A DNA stretch of 64,000 nt from Fulvivirga marina (GCF_016775155.1 NZ_JAEUGD010000066.1:2763-66762); one strand, 5' to 3'; counted from the first letter of the stretch, positions 10,255 to 20,050 are shown. Notes: generated by a model from the sequence alone, not told the origin. A program made the numbers and translations.

Positions 10255-10633
10255 ATATAATGTTAAAGTCCTTTGTTATCAAAAAAATCATGGCGAATTT
10301 AAGCAATTCAATCAGCAATTAACAACGTTTCCGTACAATTATTACCTACCACAGTCTTATTGTCTTTTGATGCTCTATATGAGGCTGTAAATGCGTTAAA
10401 AACATACTTCATTTTAATGCTCATACCCTATCATTGTAAAGCTTATTCACTTATCCGTATATCCCCAAAAAGTACAATCTCTAAATGTGTATTTTCACCC
10501 TATAGGCCTACTTTATTTTCACTGAATAGCTGTACATGGATGGAAAATTCAAATTCAGTTTGTTATACATCAGCCAACTCATCCCAACAAATTAATAATA
10601 AGTAAGTTACGTGGAGCTAAAATAGATCACCGA
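10255..10633. other. Intergenic region of 379 bp upstream of gyrA
   Basis: AT-rich and should carry the gyrA promoter. I could not find a convincing Bacteroidota TTTG / TAnnTTTG pair. An 81-codon plus frame (10360-10605) is judged spurious. Nothing else seen. Confidence 0.4.
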
Positions 10634-11698
10634 TCAATAGGCATGCATCTTCTTTCTGTTCTTTTTCTTGTATTTGATCAGGCGTGGGTAGTTTTCCCCA
10701 TGGTGTGGGTTTTGCTTTTTATAGAACGGGTGCACTCTGCTTCTATACTCCCTATTTCCGTGCTGATGGTTGATCTGTGTTGTGCATTGTTTCAAAAAGC
10801 ATTTTCGAAGTTCCGGAATACGATAGGTAAACCCAAAACCAATGTAAAAGGCATTCATAGACTGACTTATGGACAGGTCTGTTTCCGGAATGTTTAAGGT
10901 AAAGCTTTTGATATCAAAACTGGGCCTGACGAAAAGTCTGAAATACTCAGACATATCACGTTCTATGGTTGGTCCTATGTTAACATAAATGCCTTTCTGA
11001 ATTATACTTTTATTGAACTTTTTGGTAAGGTTAAAAGCACCAATGTTGGCATCTATTGACAGGCTGTACTCATAATAACGATATACCCTAACCCCCAGCA
11101 AGGCATAATATTTCTTATAGAAAACACTTCCGAAATTGGGCTTGTAAGTACCTATCTCATCTTCAAAGTCAGAGGGTTTAAATTTTCCAGGTCTATGATA
11201 TTCAAATGTAGCTCCCCCTCCTATTTTATACCTGTCAAACTCCAGATGTATAGACAGATTCAGAGGGATACTCATTCCTGAAGCCTTAAACTTCAAATCA
11301 GCAGTATCTGCTTGTACTAAAAAAGAGCTAGCCGGATCAAAGCTAATATTACTGTCGCTTTCAATATCGTTGAACCAATAAGTATAGCCAGTGCTGACAT
11401 TACCTCCTGCTGCATTAAGTTCTTTATTAAATATTACAGGCGTATTGCCAGGCTGTTGCAATACAGAAAAGTCTGAGAGATCCTGCCTATAAAATGTATT
11501 TCCGTATCCTGTTGAGAAAGTAAAATGCAACTTGCTGAGCAGTTTACGTAAGCCGTTGTTATATTCCGGGTCTACATAAAAGTGATCCAATGGAATAGAT
11601 ACATTCTTCTTATCCTGCGCCAATATAGGAGTAGTCGCAGCAAAAGAGAGCAAGTACAAACAAGCCAAAAAAAGTATACGTAAGCCGTTTTTGATCAT
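10634..11698 (-). CDS. Outer-membrane beta-barrel protein with a basic, His-rich C-terminal tail
   Basis: I chose the ATG at 11698 (354 residues) because it leaves a normal signal peptide (MIKNGLRILFLACLYLLSF, cleavage near ILAQ); an ATG 33 bp upstream adds eleven residues ahead of it. Residues ~30-290 are alternating short strands rich in Tyr, Phe and Gly with turns, as in small outer-membrane barrels. The last ~60 residues are quite different: no strand pattern, many Lys, Arg, His, Tyr and Asn, with motifs CTTQINHQHGNREYRSR and NYPRLIKYKKKNRKK. I know no function for that tail; binding to LPS, peptidoglycan or nucleic acid is a guess. No obvious operon partner. Confidence 0.7.
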   Translation of the reverse strand: MIKNGLRILFLACLYLLSFAATTPILAQDKKNVSIPLDHFYVDPEYNNGLRKLLSKLHFTFSTGYGNTFYRQDLSDFSVLQQPGNTPVIFNKELNAAGGNVSTGYTYWFNDIESDSNISFDPASSFLVQADTADLKFKASGMSIPLNLSIHLEFDRYKIGGGATFEYHRPGKFKPSDFEDEIGTYKPNFGSVFYKKYYALLGVRVYRYYEYSLSIDANIGAFNLTKKFNKSIIQKGIYVNIGPTIERDMSEYFRLFVRPSFDIKSFTLNIPETDLSISQSMNAFYIGFGFTYRIPELRKCFLKQCTTQINHQHGNREYRSRVHPFYKKQNPHHGENYPRLIKYKKKNRKKMHAY

Positions 11699-11816
11699 TT
11701 TACGTGTCTTAGGAATCAAAACCAGTGCCACTTTTTATGTCAAGGGCTAATGTAAGGTTTCAATTAGAACTGGCAATATTAAAAAATATTATGCTCACCG
11801 CATCACAAAAGCCATG

Positions 11817-12428
11817 CTATTTAATATCAAATGTCCTGCAAAAGGACTCAAAAACAGGAAGGTCACTGATTCCCAGTTTACCACCAATATCTGAAATCTT
11901 ATCATATTCCACCTGAGAAATACTGCGGTGATCTACGATATCGGCTTCATCATTTAACACCATGGTGCTTAAAAATCGCACGAAGATGTAAGGTACAGTC
12001 ATCAAATCCCTGGCAAAGCTTTTGACAGGATCCTCAAGCTTGTTGCCTTTTAATTTCCTCAATCGATCCATATCAAAAGTCGCATCCATGGCAATACTGA
12101 TAACTTTCAGGAATCTATCTTCCCATGCATCGAAGTTTTTTAAGGCATATTTCATAGCGTGCGCTACAGGGTCTACCTTAAGGAAATACCCACCTTTCGA
12201 CATTTTTCGAGCCATTTTATTCAATCCCAACTCCTCAAATAAACTAACACTTCCATTAGCCAACGTCAGACCCATTGCGGGTGTCATCATTATGAGTGAA
12301 AGAAAATCGTGTTCCGAAATCTCCAGCATGCTGGCCTCTGAAGTTTTGAAATCTTTTCTAGCTTCGAGTGTGGCCTCATGAATCGCCGGGATCTCAATCA
12401 TTGTAGCTATTTCATTCTCTGAAAACAT
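11817..12428 (-). CDS. Hypothetical all-helical cytoplasmic protein
   Basis: 203 residues, no signal peptide or membrane helix. It is predominantly helical with several Met-rich amphipathic segments (FLSLIMMTPAMGLTLANGS, FLKVISIAMDATFDMDRLR). I do not recognise the family. It is transcribed toward the barrel gene with ~120 bp between them and has no clear partner. Composition is like its neighbours and a start with A-rich leader is present, so it is a real gene; any function would be invented. Confidence 0.65.
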   Translation of the reverse strand: MFSENEIATMIEIPAIHEATLEARKDFKTSEASMLEISEHDFLSLIMMTPAMGLTLANGSVSLFEELGLNKMARKMSKGGYFLKVDPVAHAMKYALKNFDAWEDRFLKVISIAMDATFDMDRLRKLKGNKLEDPVKSFARDLMTVPYIFVRFLSTMVLNDEADIVDHRSISQVEYDKISDIGGKLGISDLPVFESFCRTFDIK

Positions 12429-12593
12429 ATACTTAAGCAGTTATCAATGGATAATTATTCAATATAGTACTTTTTTAAATAAAACAAGGACGGAATAAAG
12501 TGCCAAACGGTTTACTCAACTTCTTCAAATAAAAAAAACAAATCATTAAGTACTACAACAAACCAGTTTAATGGTGAGTGATGTGGTCCATAA

Positions 12594-12619
12594 TAAAAAA
12601 AGCCTGCATATCTGCAGGC
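12594..12619 (-). terminator. Rho-independent terminator
   Basis: On the minus strand GCCTGCA pairs with TGCAGGC around a 4-nt loop, followed by seven or more T. It lies 30 bp past the stop of the helical periplasmic gene. Confidence 0.9.
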
Positions 12620-12648
12620 CTTCCAATATCTCTGGAGTTATTCAGTGA

Positions 12649-13128
12649 TTAGGCATCACCGTCTTCTTGTAATTTCATTTGAGCTTCGATCTTCTCATAC
12701 CTTGCTTTCAAAGACTCATCAGAAGCCAACCCTGATTTGATTGCCTTATAGGTCTTTCCACCACCAGGCAACATTTTTGTAGCTAATACCTGCACAACGT
12801 CACCAATGGCTTCTTTTCTTTCATTCTGCTGCTTAGTAATAACTTCCATAAATTTCTTTTCAAACTCCTTTGCACCAAGCTCATTAAGTTTAGCTTCATC
12901 TCCTTTAGCGGCCGCCAACTCCATATATCTCTTTCCTGTCATACCTTCCTGATTTTTGATCATATCATTGGTAATGTCACTTATTTCTTGCTTCATAGCA
13001 TCAACCACCTCCATCATCAGGGCATATCTTCTCAAATCCTCGTTGCTAATCTCCTCATCCTGGGCTACTGCTGTATTACCAGCAACAAACAACATAAATG
13101 CAACGAATAGATAACTTAACTTCTTCAT
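12649..13128 (-). CDS. Small periplasmic helical protein
   Basis: 159 residues with a clean signal peptide (MKKLSYLFVAFMLFVAGNTA, cleaved near AVAQ). The mature part is a charged helical protein (LRRYALMMEVVDAMKQEISD, then a Lys/Glu-rich middle) with a Gly-rich hinge MLPGGGKTYK. It vaguely resembles DUF4168-type proteins, but I would not assign it. It sits between the barrel region and a lipoprotein pair and has its own strong terminator. Confidence 0.7.
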   Translation of the reverse strand: MKKLSYLFVAFMLFVAGNTAVAQDEEISNEDLRRYALMMEVVDAMKQEISDITNDMIKNQEGMTGKRYMELAAAKGDEAKLNELGAKEFEKKFMEVITKQQNERKEAIGDVVQVLATKMLPGGGKTYKAIKSGLASDESLKARYEKIEAQMKLQEDGDA

Positions 13129-13253
13129 GTGTCAATCTCTTTAATGGGTAATTAAAATATATTTTTATTATTATAACTTCGAATAAAGGCCTTTTAACCT
13201 AGTAAATCAAATTTTACAGCCAAAAAAAACCGAAAAAAACGACATTTAAAGCC

Positions 13254-14663
13254 TCACCAATCCGGTACAGATTTGTAATCTAAGGCTGAATACGTCTGAA
13301 AAACAGTTTCTCCTTTTTGTACCTGATAATCAAAAACTTCTTCGTGTTCAGCTCCTGTTTGCGGAGATTTCAGTTTCAATGTTACCTTCTTTTGCCCTTC
13401 ATCCAGTGGCACTCGAGTATAATAAATACTATGAGGCAGTGTCTGCCAATTTCTGGTATCTGCTTTTTCAGTTAGCGCATTAAAAAAACCTACCGCGGCC
13501 CCCAGTCCTTCATCTTCCTTTCTTGCCCCATGCTCTGCTGCCTTTTTCAGTGCAACCCTTAGCAGTGCCTTCCCAAACTCCTTCAACATTCTCTCTTTCA
13601 AACTTCTGAATGCTATGGCATTAACATCCTCAGCAAGCTCTAGCTTGTAACTTCTATTATTGATTTGAAGTGCTCCTTCAGTGTAGTACTCAGGTCTTTC
13701 CGTATACTTGGGAAATGCTACACGGAAAAATTCGAGGTCTTTCAGACTTGTAGATTGATCCTGTTCGTTATAAGGCACTGCAAAGGGAAAATTAAGCCCA
13801 TATTCCTCATTAGTGAAGTTCACCATACCTCCTGCTCCATGCACCACTGCAAAATTGATACTCCACTCGCTCTTAACAGGCCCCAGACCATTGTTCCAGA
13901 AAAAAACAAGGCTACCACCATCGGCAGGCTTGTATCTATAGTCCTCCATACCAAATTCCTTCTTATACAAATCATACTCATCCATAAACCCGGTTAAGTA
14001 GGCCGTTCTTAACAGGTCCTCTTTCAACTGCCTGGGTACACTCAGGTTAAACATCTCCTGGTAATCATCGCGATAGATGCCTAATGCATTTCTATAAGCA
14101 ATAAAAGCATTGTTATAATCTCTCTTAGCATCATAAATAATACCCATCAGGGTATGAATGAAGGCATCTTGTTGATACTTTTTCTCGCTTTTGTATTTAT
14201 CACTCAGTTGATTAAGCCGAATATTAAGTCTACGACATTCCACAAGGGCATTATCATATTCACCGAGCTTCATAAAATTCATGGCTTTATAATAAAGCAC
14301 CATCAGATTTTCATGGTCCTCCCCTCGGTATGCCGTGAAGGTGGGGTTGCTGAGCATAGCTGCTGCTTCATTCAAATAATTAGTACGATAATCTTCTGCA
14401 TACAAATAGGCTTTTTCCAGGTATTTATTACTCTCACGGTATTCTCCCATAAGTGAAAGTACCACACCCCGGTTTAGGTAGTAAAGCAGACGCTCTTTAC
14501 TTTTTTCAATCTTTTTCTCCTTTTTGGCCAATACTTTTTCAGCTTCCTCAAGTCTGCCTTTTTCAAAATTGGCATTAAACTCACGGTTAACTTCATAGTA
14601 AGTAGCACACGAAGTAAGCAAAATTAAAAGACTGAAAATGAGACTTTTATATAAACTTATCAT
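13254..14663 (-). CDS. TPR lipoprotein (COG3014-like)
   Basis: 469 residues. The signal ends in lipobox LLTSC (Cys19), so it is a lipoprotein. Residues ~30-230 hold TPR-like helical pairs (RLLYYLNRGVVLSLMGEY; GIIYDAKRDYNNAFIAYRNA). The rest (~240-469) is a mixed alpha/beta domain with a strand-rich end. This matches the COG3014 class of uncharacterised lipoproteins as I remember it. Those genes often neighbour LpoB-like genes, as here: the LpoB-like gene lies 130 bp upstream on the same strand. A role in peptidoglycan-synthase regulation is an inference from that neighbour. Confidence 0.7.
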   Translation of the reverse strand: MISLYKSLIFSLLILLTSCATYYEVNREFNANFEKGRLEEAEKVLAKKEKKIEKSKERLLYYLNRGVVLSLMGEYRESNKYLEKAYLYAEDYRTNYLNEAAAMLSNPTFTAYRGEDHENLMVLYYKAMNFMKLGEYDNALVECRRLNIRLNQLSDKYKSEKKYQQDAFIHTLMGIIYDAKRDYNNAFIAYRNALGIYRDDYQEMFNLSVPRQLKEDLLRTAYLTGFMDEYDLYKKEFGMEDYRYKPADGGSLVFFWNNGLGPVKSEWSINFAVVHGAGGMVNFTNEEYGLNFPFAVPYNEQDQSTSLKDLEFFRVAFPKYTERPEYYTEGALQINNRSYKLELAEDVNAIAFRSLKERMLKEFGKALLRVALKKAAEHGARKEDEGLGAAVGFFNALTEKADTRNWQTLPHSIYYTRVPLDEGQKKVTLKLKSPQTGAEHEEVFDYQVQKGETVFQTYSALDYKSVPDW

Positions 14664-14724
14664 TCAAAGAGTATGGCTAACTTTTATAAATAGACGAACA
14701 GATGCCCAATGGTGCGAGTAGAAA

Positions 14725-14765
14725 GCAGCAGGCTATTACCTGATAGGTCAGCTTTAACCTGCTGC
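14725..14765 (-). terminator. Hairpin after the LpoB-like gene (probable terminator)
   Basis: GCAGCAGGCTA (14725-14735) pairs with TAACCTGCTGC (14755-14765) with one G-U pair. On the minus strand it is followed only by TTTCT, so the T-tract is weak. It lies between the LpoB-like and TPR lipoprotein genes and may reduce read-through rather than stop it. Confidence 0.45.
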
Positions 14766-14792
14766 AATGATTTTTAAAACGGAAGTATCAAA

Positions 14793-15383
14793 TTAGTTTT
14801 CGATATACTTCTTAATTTCTTCCTGGCCATACCAAACTCTCTTGTTGGTTTCCATATCAGTAAGGTAAAGAGTGGTAATGTAGTTAACCACTTTCTTCTT
14901 GTTGTAGGTGTCTGTTTCAGAAGTCATAGTACCAAAAAGCATGAGGTCTGCACCATACTCTCTACCCCATCTGGCAGCTGTTTCAGGAGAAGCAAACTCT
15001 TGCTGATCGGCTCTTTCCTCTCTAAGCTTTTCACGGAACTCAGGAGATTCAACAAGATCAGCCAGCCCTGAATTGAATATTTCCAATTCAAATTTCTTGA
15101 TATAGTTGTCGGAATCTATGTGCTCGCTGGTCTTGTTTTTAATATAACCAACAATGATAGCAGGTGTCTTACCATTATCACTGGCATACTGCTGATAGCG
15201 CGGGCTGTTCAGGAATTGCTGCACCATTTTGTTTGCCACCATCTTAGAATCCACATCGTTCCAGCGTCCACTAAGATCTATTTGCTGGTCTGGACTAACA
15301 CGGGTAACGGATCTCTGAGAGCAACCAAAGGCTATCAGTCCGATTATAAATAAATACGAAATGCTCTTTAGTGAATTTTTCAT
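14793..15383 (-). CDS. LpoB-like lipoprotein (penicillin-binding-protein activator family)
   Basis: 196 residues, lipobox IAFGC (Cys21). The mature domain fits the PF13036/COG3417 LpoB fold: it begins with IDLSGRWNDVDSKMVANKM, then PAIIVGYIKNKTSEHIDSDN, then RWGREYGADLMLFGTMTSE, and ends KRVWYGQEEIKKYIEN. In E. coli LpoB reaches from the outer membrane to activate PBP1B; in Bacteroidota the partner is not established. The TonB receptor gene ends 9 bp upstream on the same strand, so the two may be co-transcribed. Confidence 0.8.
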   Translation of the reverse strand: MKNSLKSISYLFIIGLIAFGCSQRSVTRVSPDQQIDLSGRWNDVDSKMVANKMVQQFLNSPRYQQYASDNGKTPAIIVGYIKNKTSEHIDSDNYIKKFELEIFNSGLADLVESPEFREKLREERADQQEFASPETAARWGREYGADLMLFGTMTSETDTYNKKKVVNYITTLYLTDMETNKRVWYGQEEIKKYIEN

Positions 15384-15392
15384 GATTAACAG

Positions 15393-17753
15393 TTAAATTT
15401 TAATAGAAAGCTTTACATTCAAAAACCTTGCCGATAATGTATTGGGTACGGCAAATTGGTTATTGCTCACATCTGTAACCCAGGTATAAGATATGGCATT
15501 GGACACAGCCAATACATTCAATATCTCAGCACTTAAAGTCAGTAGTCGCTCCTCATCATACTTTTGCCTATTGAGGTAAAACAGTTTTGAGAAGCCAATA
15601 TCCAATCTTCTATACGTATCTCCATTAAATACGTTTCTCTTTTCAAAGTTTTGCGGAGGGCCGAACGGTAAGCCACTGCCAAAGAATAAATTCAAGCTAA
15701 CACGAAATGTTGGATTATTGGGCAAATGATCTTGAAAAAATACAGCAACGTTCAACCGCTGATCTGTTGGCCTGCGGATATACCCCCTTCCATCGCCTTC
15801 CACGTCTTCACGCGCATTCAACAGTCCGAGGCTAAACCATGACTCCGTGCCTTCTATAAACTCACCACTAACCCTCAGATCAAGCCCTGTAGCATAGGCC
15901 TTAGCATTGTTATTGGCATAGTAACGTACTTTAACATTGTCTATATCATAAGCTACAACATCACGTAGCCTTTTATAATAAAGCTCACTAATAAATTTAA
16001 AATCCCTGCCCCACCATTTAAAGTTATAATCCATACCACCGATGAAGTGTATCGATTTCTGAGCTTTAAGATCCTTATTAAGTACTCCGTCCGGACCTCT
16101 GAGTTCACGGTAGAAAGCTGGTTGCTGATAAACACCAACAGCAGCCTTGAACACCACATCTCTTACCCAATCAGTTCGATACGATACCTGCCCCCGCGGA
16201 CTTACCAGTAGTTGATTATTTAAGGTCCAGTAGTTTAGCCTGACCCCATAGGTTGTAGTTACTCTTTTGGTAAGATCACTAGTATGCTGCACAAACCCAG
16301 TGTATTGTTGGCTGGAAGTTTCATTATCTGCCTGTAGAGATTCTATATCAATTACAAAATCAACAGAGTCCCTGAAAGTGTATTCATTAAGCTGATCATC
16401 AATATTTTGATAAGAGTACCCAAGACCAAACTCTACGGTATTTTTGGAATCAACCGAGTATACATTTCTGTTTTCCAGGTTAATTATGTTGGCCTCCAGA
16501 TTATTTCTGCCATAGTCATAATTACTACCAATGCCTCTTACATAAACACACTCGTTGAAAGTATCAGACCCCAGGTTCTTATCTACATCACATAGCCTAT
16601 AGGCCCCTTCCACATCAGTATATTCACGTTCAAGCGCATAGACTCCTGAAGCTATAAGCTCAGACTTAAATCGGTCTGAAAGCTTTCTTGTCAGTTTCAA
16701 TCCTCCCTGATAGGTATCATACTCTAAAATCTCACGGCCAGCAAACCCTACAAATAGCCTGAAGGAACGATCAAACGTTCCAAACTCAGTTTCACGGCTT
16801 TGAGGTTGAACGAAATAGCGATTTCGGGCATATGAGGTTAATACGCCTATCGAGGTCTTGTCATCCAGTTTATAACTGACATAGGCCTGAAGGTCTGTAA
16901 ACTTTGGCAGATACTCTCCCTGAGTTTCAAGCGTATTGAGTAAATATTGTGCAGATTTGTGCCTCACACCGGCTACATATGTAAATTTCTTAGATTTGGA
17001 TGCCCCTTCTGCATGAGCCATTCCGCCTAGCAATCCTAAAGTAAGGGATGCTCCAAACGCCGAGGGCTTCTTGTAATCAACATTTAGTGCAGATGAGAGC
17101 TTATCTCCATATTTCGGCTGCCAGCCTCCGGCAGAAAACTCGACAGACTCAACCAGGTTGCTATTAACAAAACTTAACCCTTCCTGCTGTCCGTTACTAA
17201 TTAAAAATGGTCTGTAAACGGGGATATCATTTACATAGATGAGGTTTTCATCAAAACTTCCACCTCTCACCGAGTAGGTAGATGACAATTCATTATTACT
17301 CACTACACCTGGTAATGTAGATAGTATTTTATTGAAATCACCAAAGGCCGTTGGCAGGCTTTCTAATGATTTGGGTTTGATTTTAGTGATACTGACCTCA
17401 TCACGGTTATCCCTTTCTCCTTCTATTTGCACACCGGTAAGTACCTCAGTAGTTTCTACCAATATTACATGGAGTTGAAGAACTTCTCCTTCCTTAACTG
17501 TAACAGTACGTTTTTCCGGGGTATATCCAACGTGGGTGAATAATAATATGGCGGGTTCATTGGCTTCTATACCAATCTTAAACCCGCCTGATTTGTCTGT
17601 AAAAACACCAGAAGAAGAGCCTTCTTTCTGAATATTCACTCCCATGAGCGGCTTACCCTCACCATCTTTGACTATACCGTTAACTTCACCGGTTTGAGCC
17701 AGTAGCCCAGGAGTTAGTAATACAAAAAGAGAGAATATCAGTTTAAATTTCAT
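15393..17753 (-). CDS. TonB-dependent outer-membrane receptor
   Basis: 786 residues. Signal peptide ends at LLAQ (~20). Residues ~22-105 form a carboxypeptidase-regulatory-like domain (GIVKDGEGKPLMGVNIQKEG), residues ~125-235 the plug (STYSVRGGSFDENLIYVND; FSAGGWQPKYGDKLSSALN), and the remainder a 22-strand-type barrel ending in an aromatic-poor terminal strand. There is no SusD partner, so this is the plain receptor type rather than a glycan-utilisation SusCD pair. The barrel is fairly short for the family. It ends 9 bp before the LpoB-like gene and starts 20 bp after rpe. The substrate cannot be read from sequence. Confidence 0.92.
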   Translation of the reverse strand: MKFKLIFSLFVLLTPGLLAQTGEVNGIVKDGEGKPLMGVNIQKEGSSSGVFTDKSGGFKIGIEANEPAILLFTHVGYTPEKRTVTVKEGEVLQLHVILVETTEVLTGVQIEGERDNRDEVSITKIKPKSLESLPTAFGDFNKILSTLPGVVSNNELSSTYSVRGGSFDENLIYVNDIPVYRPFLISNGQQEGLSFVNSNLVESVEFSAGGWQPKYGDKLSSALNVDYKKPSAFGASLTLGLLGGMAHAEGASKSKKFTYVAGVRHKSAQYLLNTLETQGEYLPKFTDLQAYVSYKLDDKTSIGVLTSYARNRYFVQPQSRETEFGTFDRSFRLFVGFAGREILEYDTYQGGLKLTRKLSDRFKSELIASGVYALEREYTDVEGAYRLCDVDKNLGSDTFNECVYVRGIGSNYDYGRNNLEANIINLENRNVYSVDSKNTVEFGLGYSYQNIDDQLNEYTFRDSVDFVIDIESLQADNETSSQQYTGFVQHTSDLTKRVTTTYGVRLNYWTLNNQLLVSPRGQVSYRTDWVRDVVFKAAVGVYQQPAFYRELRGPDGVLNKDLKAQKSIHFIGGMDYNFKWWGRDFKFISELYYKRLRDVVAYDIDNVKVRYYANNNAKAYATGLDLRVSGEFIEGTESWFSLGLLNAREDVEGDGRGYIRRPTDQRLNVAVFFQDHLPNNPTFRVSLNLFFGSGLPFGPPQNFEKRNVFNGDTYRRLDIGFSKLFYLNRQKYDEERLLTLSAEILNVLAVSNAISYTWVTDVSNNQFAVPNTLSARFLNVKLSIKI

Positions 17754-17773
17754 CCAGTGCTTTTAGCTGATAA

Positions 17774-18427
17774 CTAAACGTTCTTCAGGTTAGTTATTGT
17801 GTCTTTAGGATCAGAAGATTTGAATACGAAGCTTCCGGCTACAAGAATGTCGGCCCCTGCATCAAGAAGCTGTTTAGCGTTTTGCTGGTTTACTCCGCCA
17901 TCAATCTCGATTAACGTATGAGCTCCGGCACCAGCTATAATTTTCTTTAATTGTCTAACCTTAGCATAGGTATTTTCTATGAATTTTTGCCCTCCAAAGC
18001 CAGGATTCACTGACATCAGACATACAATATCAATATCACGGATAACGTCTTCCAACAACTGTACATTGGTGTGAGGGTTGATTGCGACTCCTGCTTTACA
18101 GCCTAAATTTTTTATCTGCTGCAAGTTACGGTGTAAATGTGGGCATGCCTCATAATGTACTGATATGGAGGCCGCTCCGGCTTTATGAAAGGCTTCGACA
18201 TAATTTTCAGGCTTTTCAATCATAAGGTGCACATCTAATGGCTTTTTTGCATGTGCATTGATAGCTTCAGTAACTGGTATTCCGAAAGAAATATTAGGCA
18301 CAAATATTCCGTCCATAATATCGACGTGAATCCAATCCGCGTCGCTTTCATTAAGCATTTCAACTTCTTGCTGTAAATTGGCAAAATCAGCTGCCAATAT
18401 TGATGGGGCTATTATCGGTTTATCCAT
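17774..18427 (-). CDS. rpe: Ribulose-phosphate 3-epimerase
   Basis: 217 residues, the usual length of this TIM barrel. It interconverts ribulose 5-phosphate and xylulose 5-phosphate in the pentose phosphate pathway, in the cytoplasm. Signature segments are all present: APSILAADFANLQ, WIHVDIMDGIFVPNISFG with the metal-binding His and catalytic Asp, LDVHLMIEKPENY, MSVNPGFGGQKF for phosphate binding, and IEIDGGVN with the second catalytic Asp. It starts 24 bp after the subtilase gene's end and runs into the TonB receptor gene. Confidence 0.97.
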   Translation of the reverse strand: MDKPIIAPSILAADFANLQQEVEMLNESDADWIHVDIMDGIFVPNISFGIPVTEAINAHAKKPLDVHLMIEKPENYVEAFHKAGAASISVHYEACPHLHRNLQQIKNLGCKAGVAINPHTNVQLLEDVIRDIDIVCLMSVNPGFGGQKFIENTYAKVRQLKKIIAGAGAHTLIEIDGGVNQQNAKQLLDAGADILVAGSFVFKSSDPKDTITNLKNV

Positions 18428-18451
18428 GCCGCAAAGATAGAAAAATATGAT

Positions 18452-20050
18452 TTAGTATCTTACAATTCTGTAACTCTCCACATTCTTCCCAGAATTGAGT
18501 TCAAGCAGGTAAAGTCCCTCTTTCACCCCATCCAACGAAATAGTGGATGGCATGGACACTGATGGTGCACCAACCTTATAAGTCCTGATCAATGAACCGG
18601 AAACATCATACAATTTTATATCTACACTTTCAACTTCGCTGGTCATTCTTATATTTAGCAAGTCTGAAGTAAGCGGGTTAGGGTAAACAGAGAAATCATG
18701 GGTCACTCCGTCCGCAATACTTGAAACAATGAATCTATAACTGGGAACACCATAACCATATTGATTATCAGGAACCGTGGTATTACTGCTGTTCTCCAGT
18801 ATAAAAGAGATCAATTCAGTGTTAGTAAGGTTAGGGTATAACTGCCAGAGTGTAGCCGCAAACCCGGTGATCAACGGTGTAGCAAAGGAAGTACCCGTAC
18901 CATTGATAATACTACCAAAGTCGTTAACCACGGCGGTAGCTCCTCCATAAGCCATTACTTCGGGTTTAATGCGACCATCTGATGAGGGCCCTAAAGAACT
19001 AAAGTTACTTATACTACCATTACTATCTACAGAGCCCACTGAAAGTATGTTTTCAGCATCCGCCGGTGCAGTAACATATTTCCATGTTTTGTTACCTTCG
19101 TTCCCGGCACTTACCACTACCAATAGCCCTCTATCCGATGCAAACTTGGCTGCCTGGCTGATAATGGTAGTTTTTCCATCCATATCTTTATAGGTATAAT
19201 TCATACCGGGATCATCAAAATCAAAGTACCCAACCGAGCCATTAATGATATCCACTCCGGCACTATCTGCCTTTTCAGCAGCTATCAGCCAATTATACTC
19301 TTCTATTCGATATTCAGAACTGGCATCTTCTGTAACAAACAACATAAAGTCCGATTTGTAGGCACTACCCTCATAGGCGCCCGTCAGAAACCCTGCTGTT
19401 GCAGAAAAAACCCTGGTACCATGAGTGCTGTATTGATATACATTATTATTATTCTCTACCAAATTCCAGGCATAAAGCAACCTGTTCTCATTATATATAT
19501 GTTGAAAAGCCTCAACCGTATTTACCCCTTTATAACCTCCGTCAAAAAAAGCTATCATCACCCCCTCACCTTTATATCCCTTTTCATGCAATAGGTCAAG
19601 GCCAAGCATTCCCAATTGAACAGCTGTAGATCCTTCTGTTTGATTTTCTTCTCCAACTTCTAATAACCTTCCTGATGACATGAGCTTTGATCCGGGGGCT
19701 ATGTAAACTACAGAATCAACATAACCTAAAGCTTCTATTGAACTAATTAATCCTGCATCAGCCTGTATAAGTGCACCATTTAGCCATTTGGTGGTATAAA
19801 AAACCTCTGCACCAACACCATTAACACCCGCTATATAAGCCGGATCTACAGGCAGATCCGTAGTAGTTATGGGTATACCCTGGTCTTGTCTTCTGCTTAT
19901 AGCCCTCGATGACAAAAATGCCTCAGGACTGCCCACGGTATATGGTGTATTTGCTTTGTCACTAAAAAAGACCATATATCGGTTTACCTGAGCATAAATA
20001 CTTACGCTAAAACAAACAAGCAAAGCTGATATCAGATGTTTCTTCAACAT
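18452..20050 (-). CDS. Secreted subtilisin-like (S8) peptidase with T9SS sorting domain
   Basis: 532 residues. A signal peptide (to ~20) and a propeptide-like segment precede the S8 domain. The catalytic triad is visible: Asp at ~170 (MIAFFDGGYKG), His at ~209 (YSTHGTRVFSATAG), and Ser at ~386 (GTGTSFATPLITGFAA); the Asn of the oxyanion hole is likely in VVSAGNEGN. Residues ~455-532 are a type A sorting domain (FSVYPNPLTSDLLNIRM, ending ESYRIVRY), so the enzyme should cross the outer membrane by T9SS and be attached or released. It probably degrades extracellular protein. The lipoprotein gene just upstream may be in the same transcript. Confidence 0.93.
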   Translation of the reverse strand: MLKKHLISALLVCFSVSIYAQVNRYMVFFSDKANTPYTVGSPEAFLSSRAISRRQDQGIPITTTDLPVDPAYIAGVNGVGAEVFYTTKWLNGALIQADAGLISSIEALGYVDSVVYIAPGSKLMSSGRLLEVGEENQTEGSTAVQLGMLGLDLLHEKGYKGEGVMIAFFDGGYKGVNTVEAFQHIYNENRLLYAWNLVENNNNVYQYSTHGTRVFSATAGFLTGAYEGSAYKSDFMLFVTEDASSEYRIEEYNWLIAAEKADSAGVDIINGSVGYFDFDDPGMNYTYKDMDGKTTIISQAAKFASDRGLLVVVSAGNEGNKTWKYVTAPADAENILSVGSVDSNGSISNFSSLGPSSDGRIKPEVMAYGGATAVVNDFGSIINGTGTSFATPLITGFAATLWQLYPNLTNTELISFILENSSNTTVPDNQYGYGVPSYRFIVSSIADGVTHDFSVYPNPLTSDLLNIRMTSEVESVDIKLYDVSGSLIRTYKVGAPSVSMPSTISLDGVKEGLYLLELNSGKNVESYRIVRY

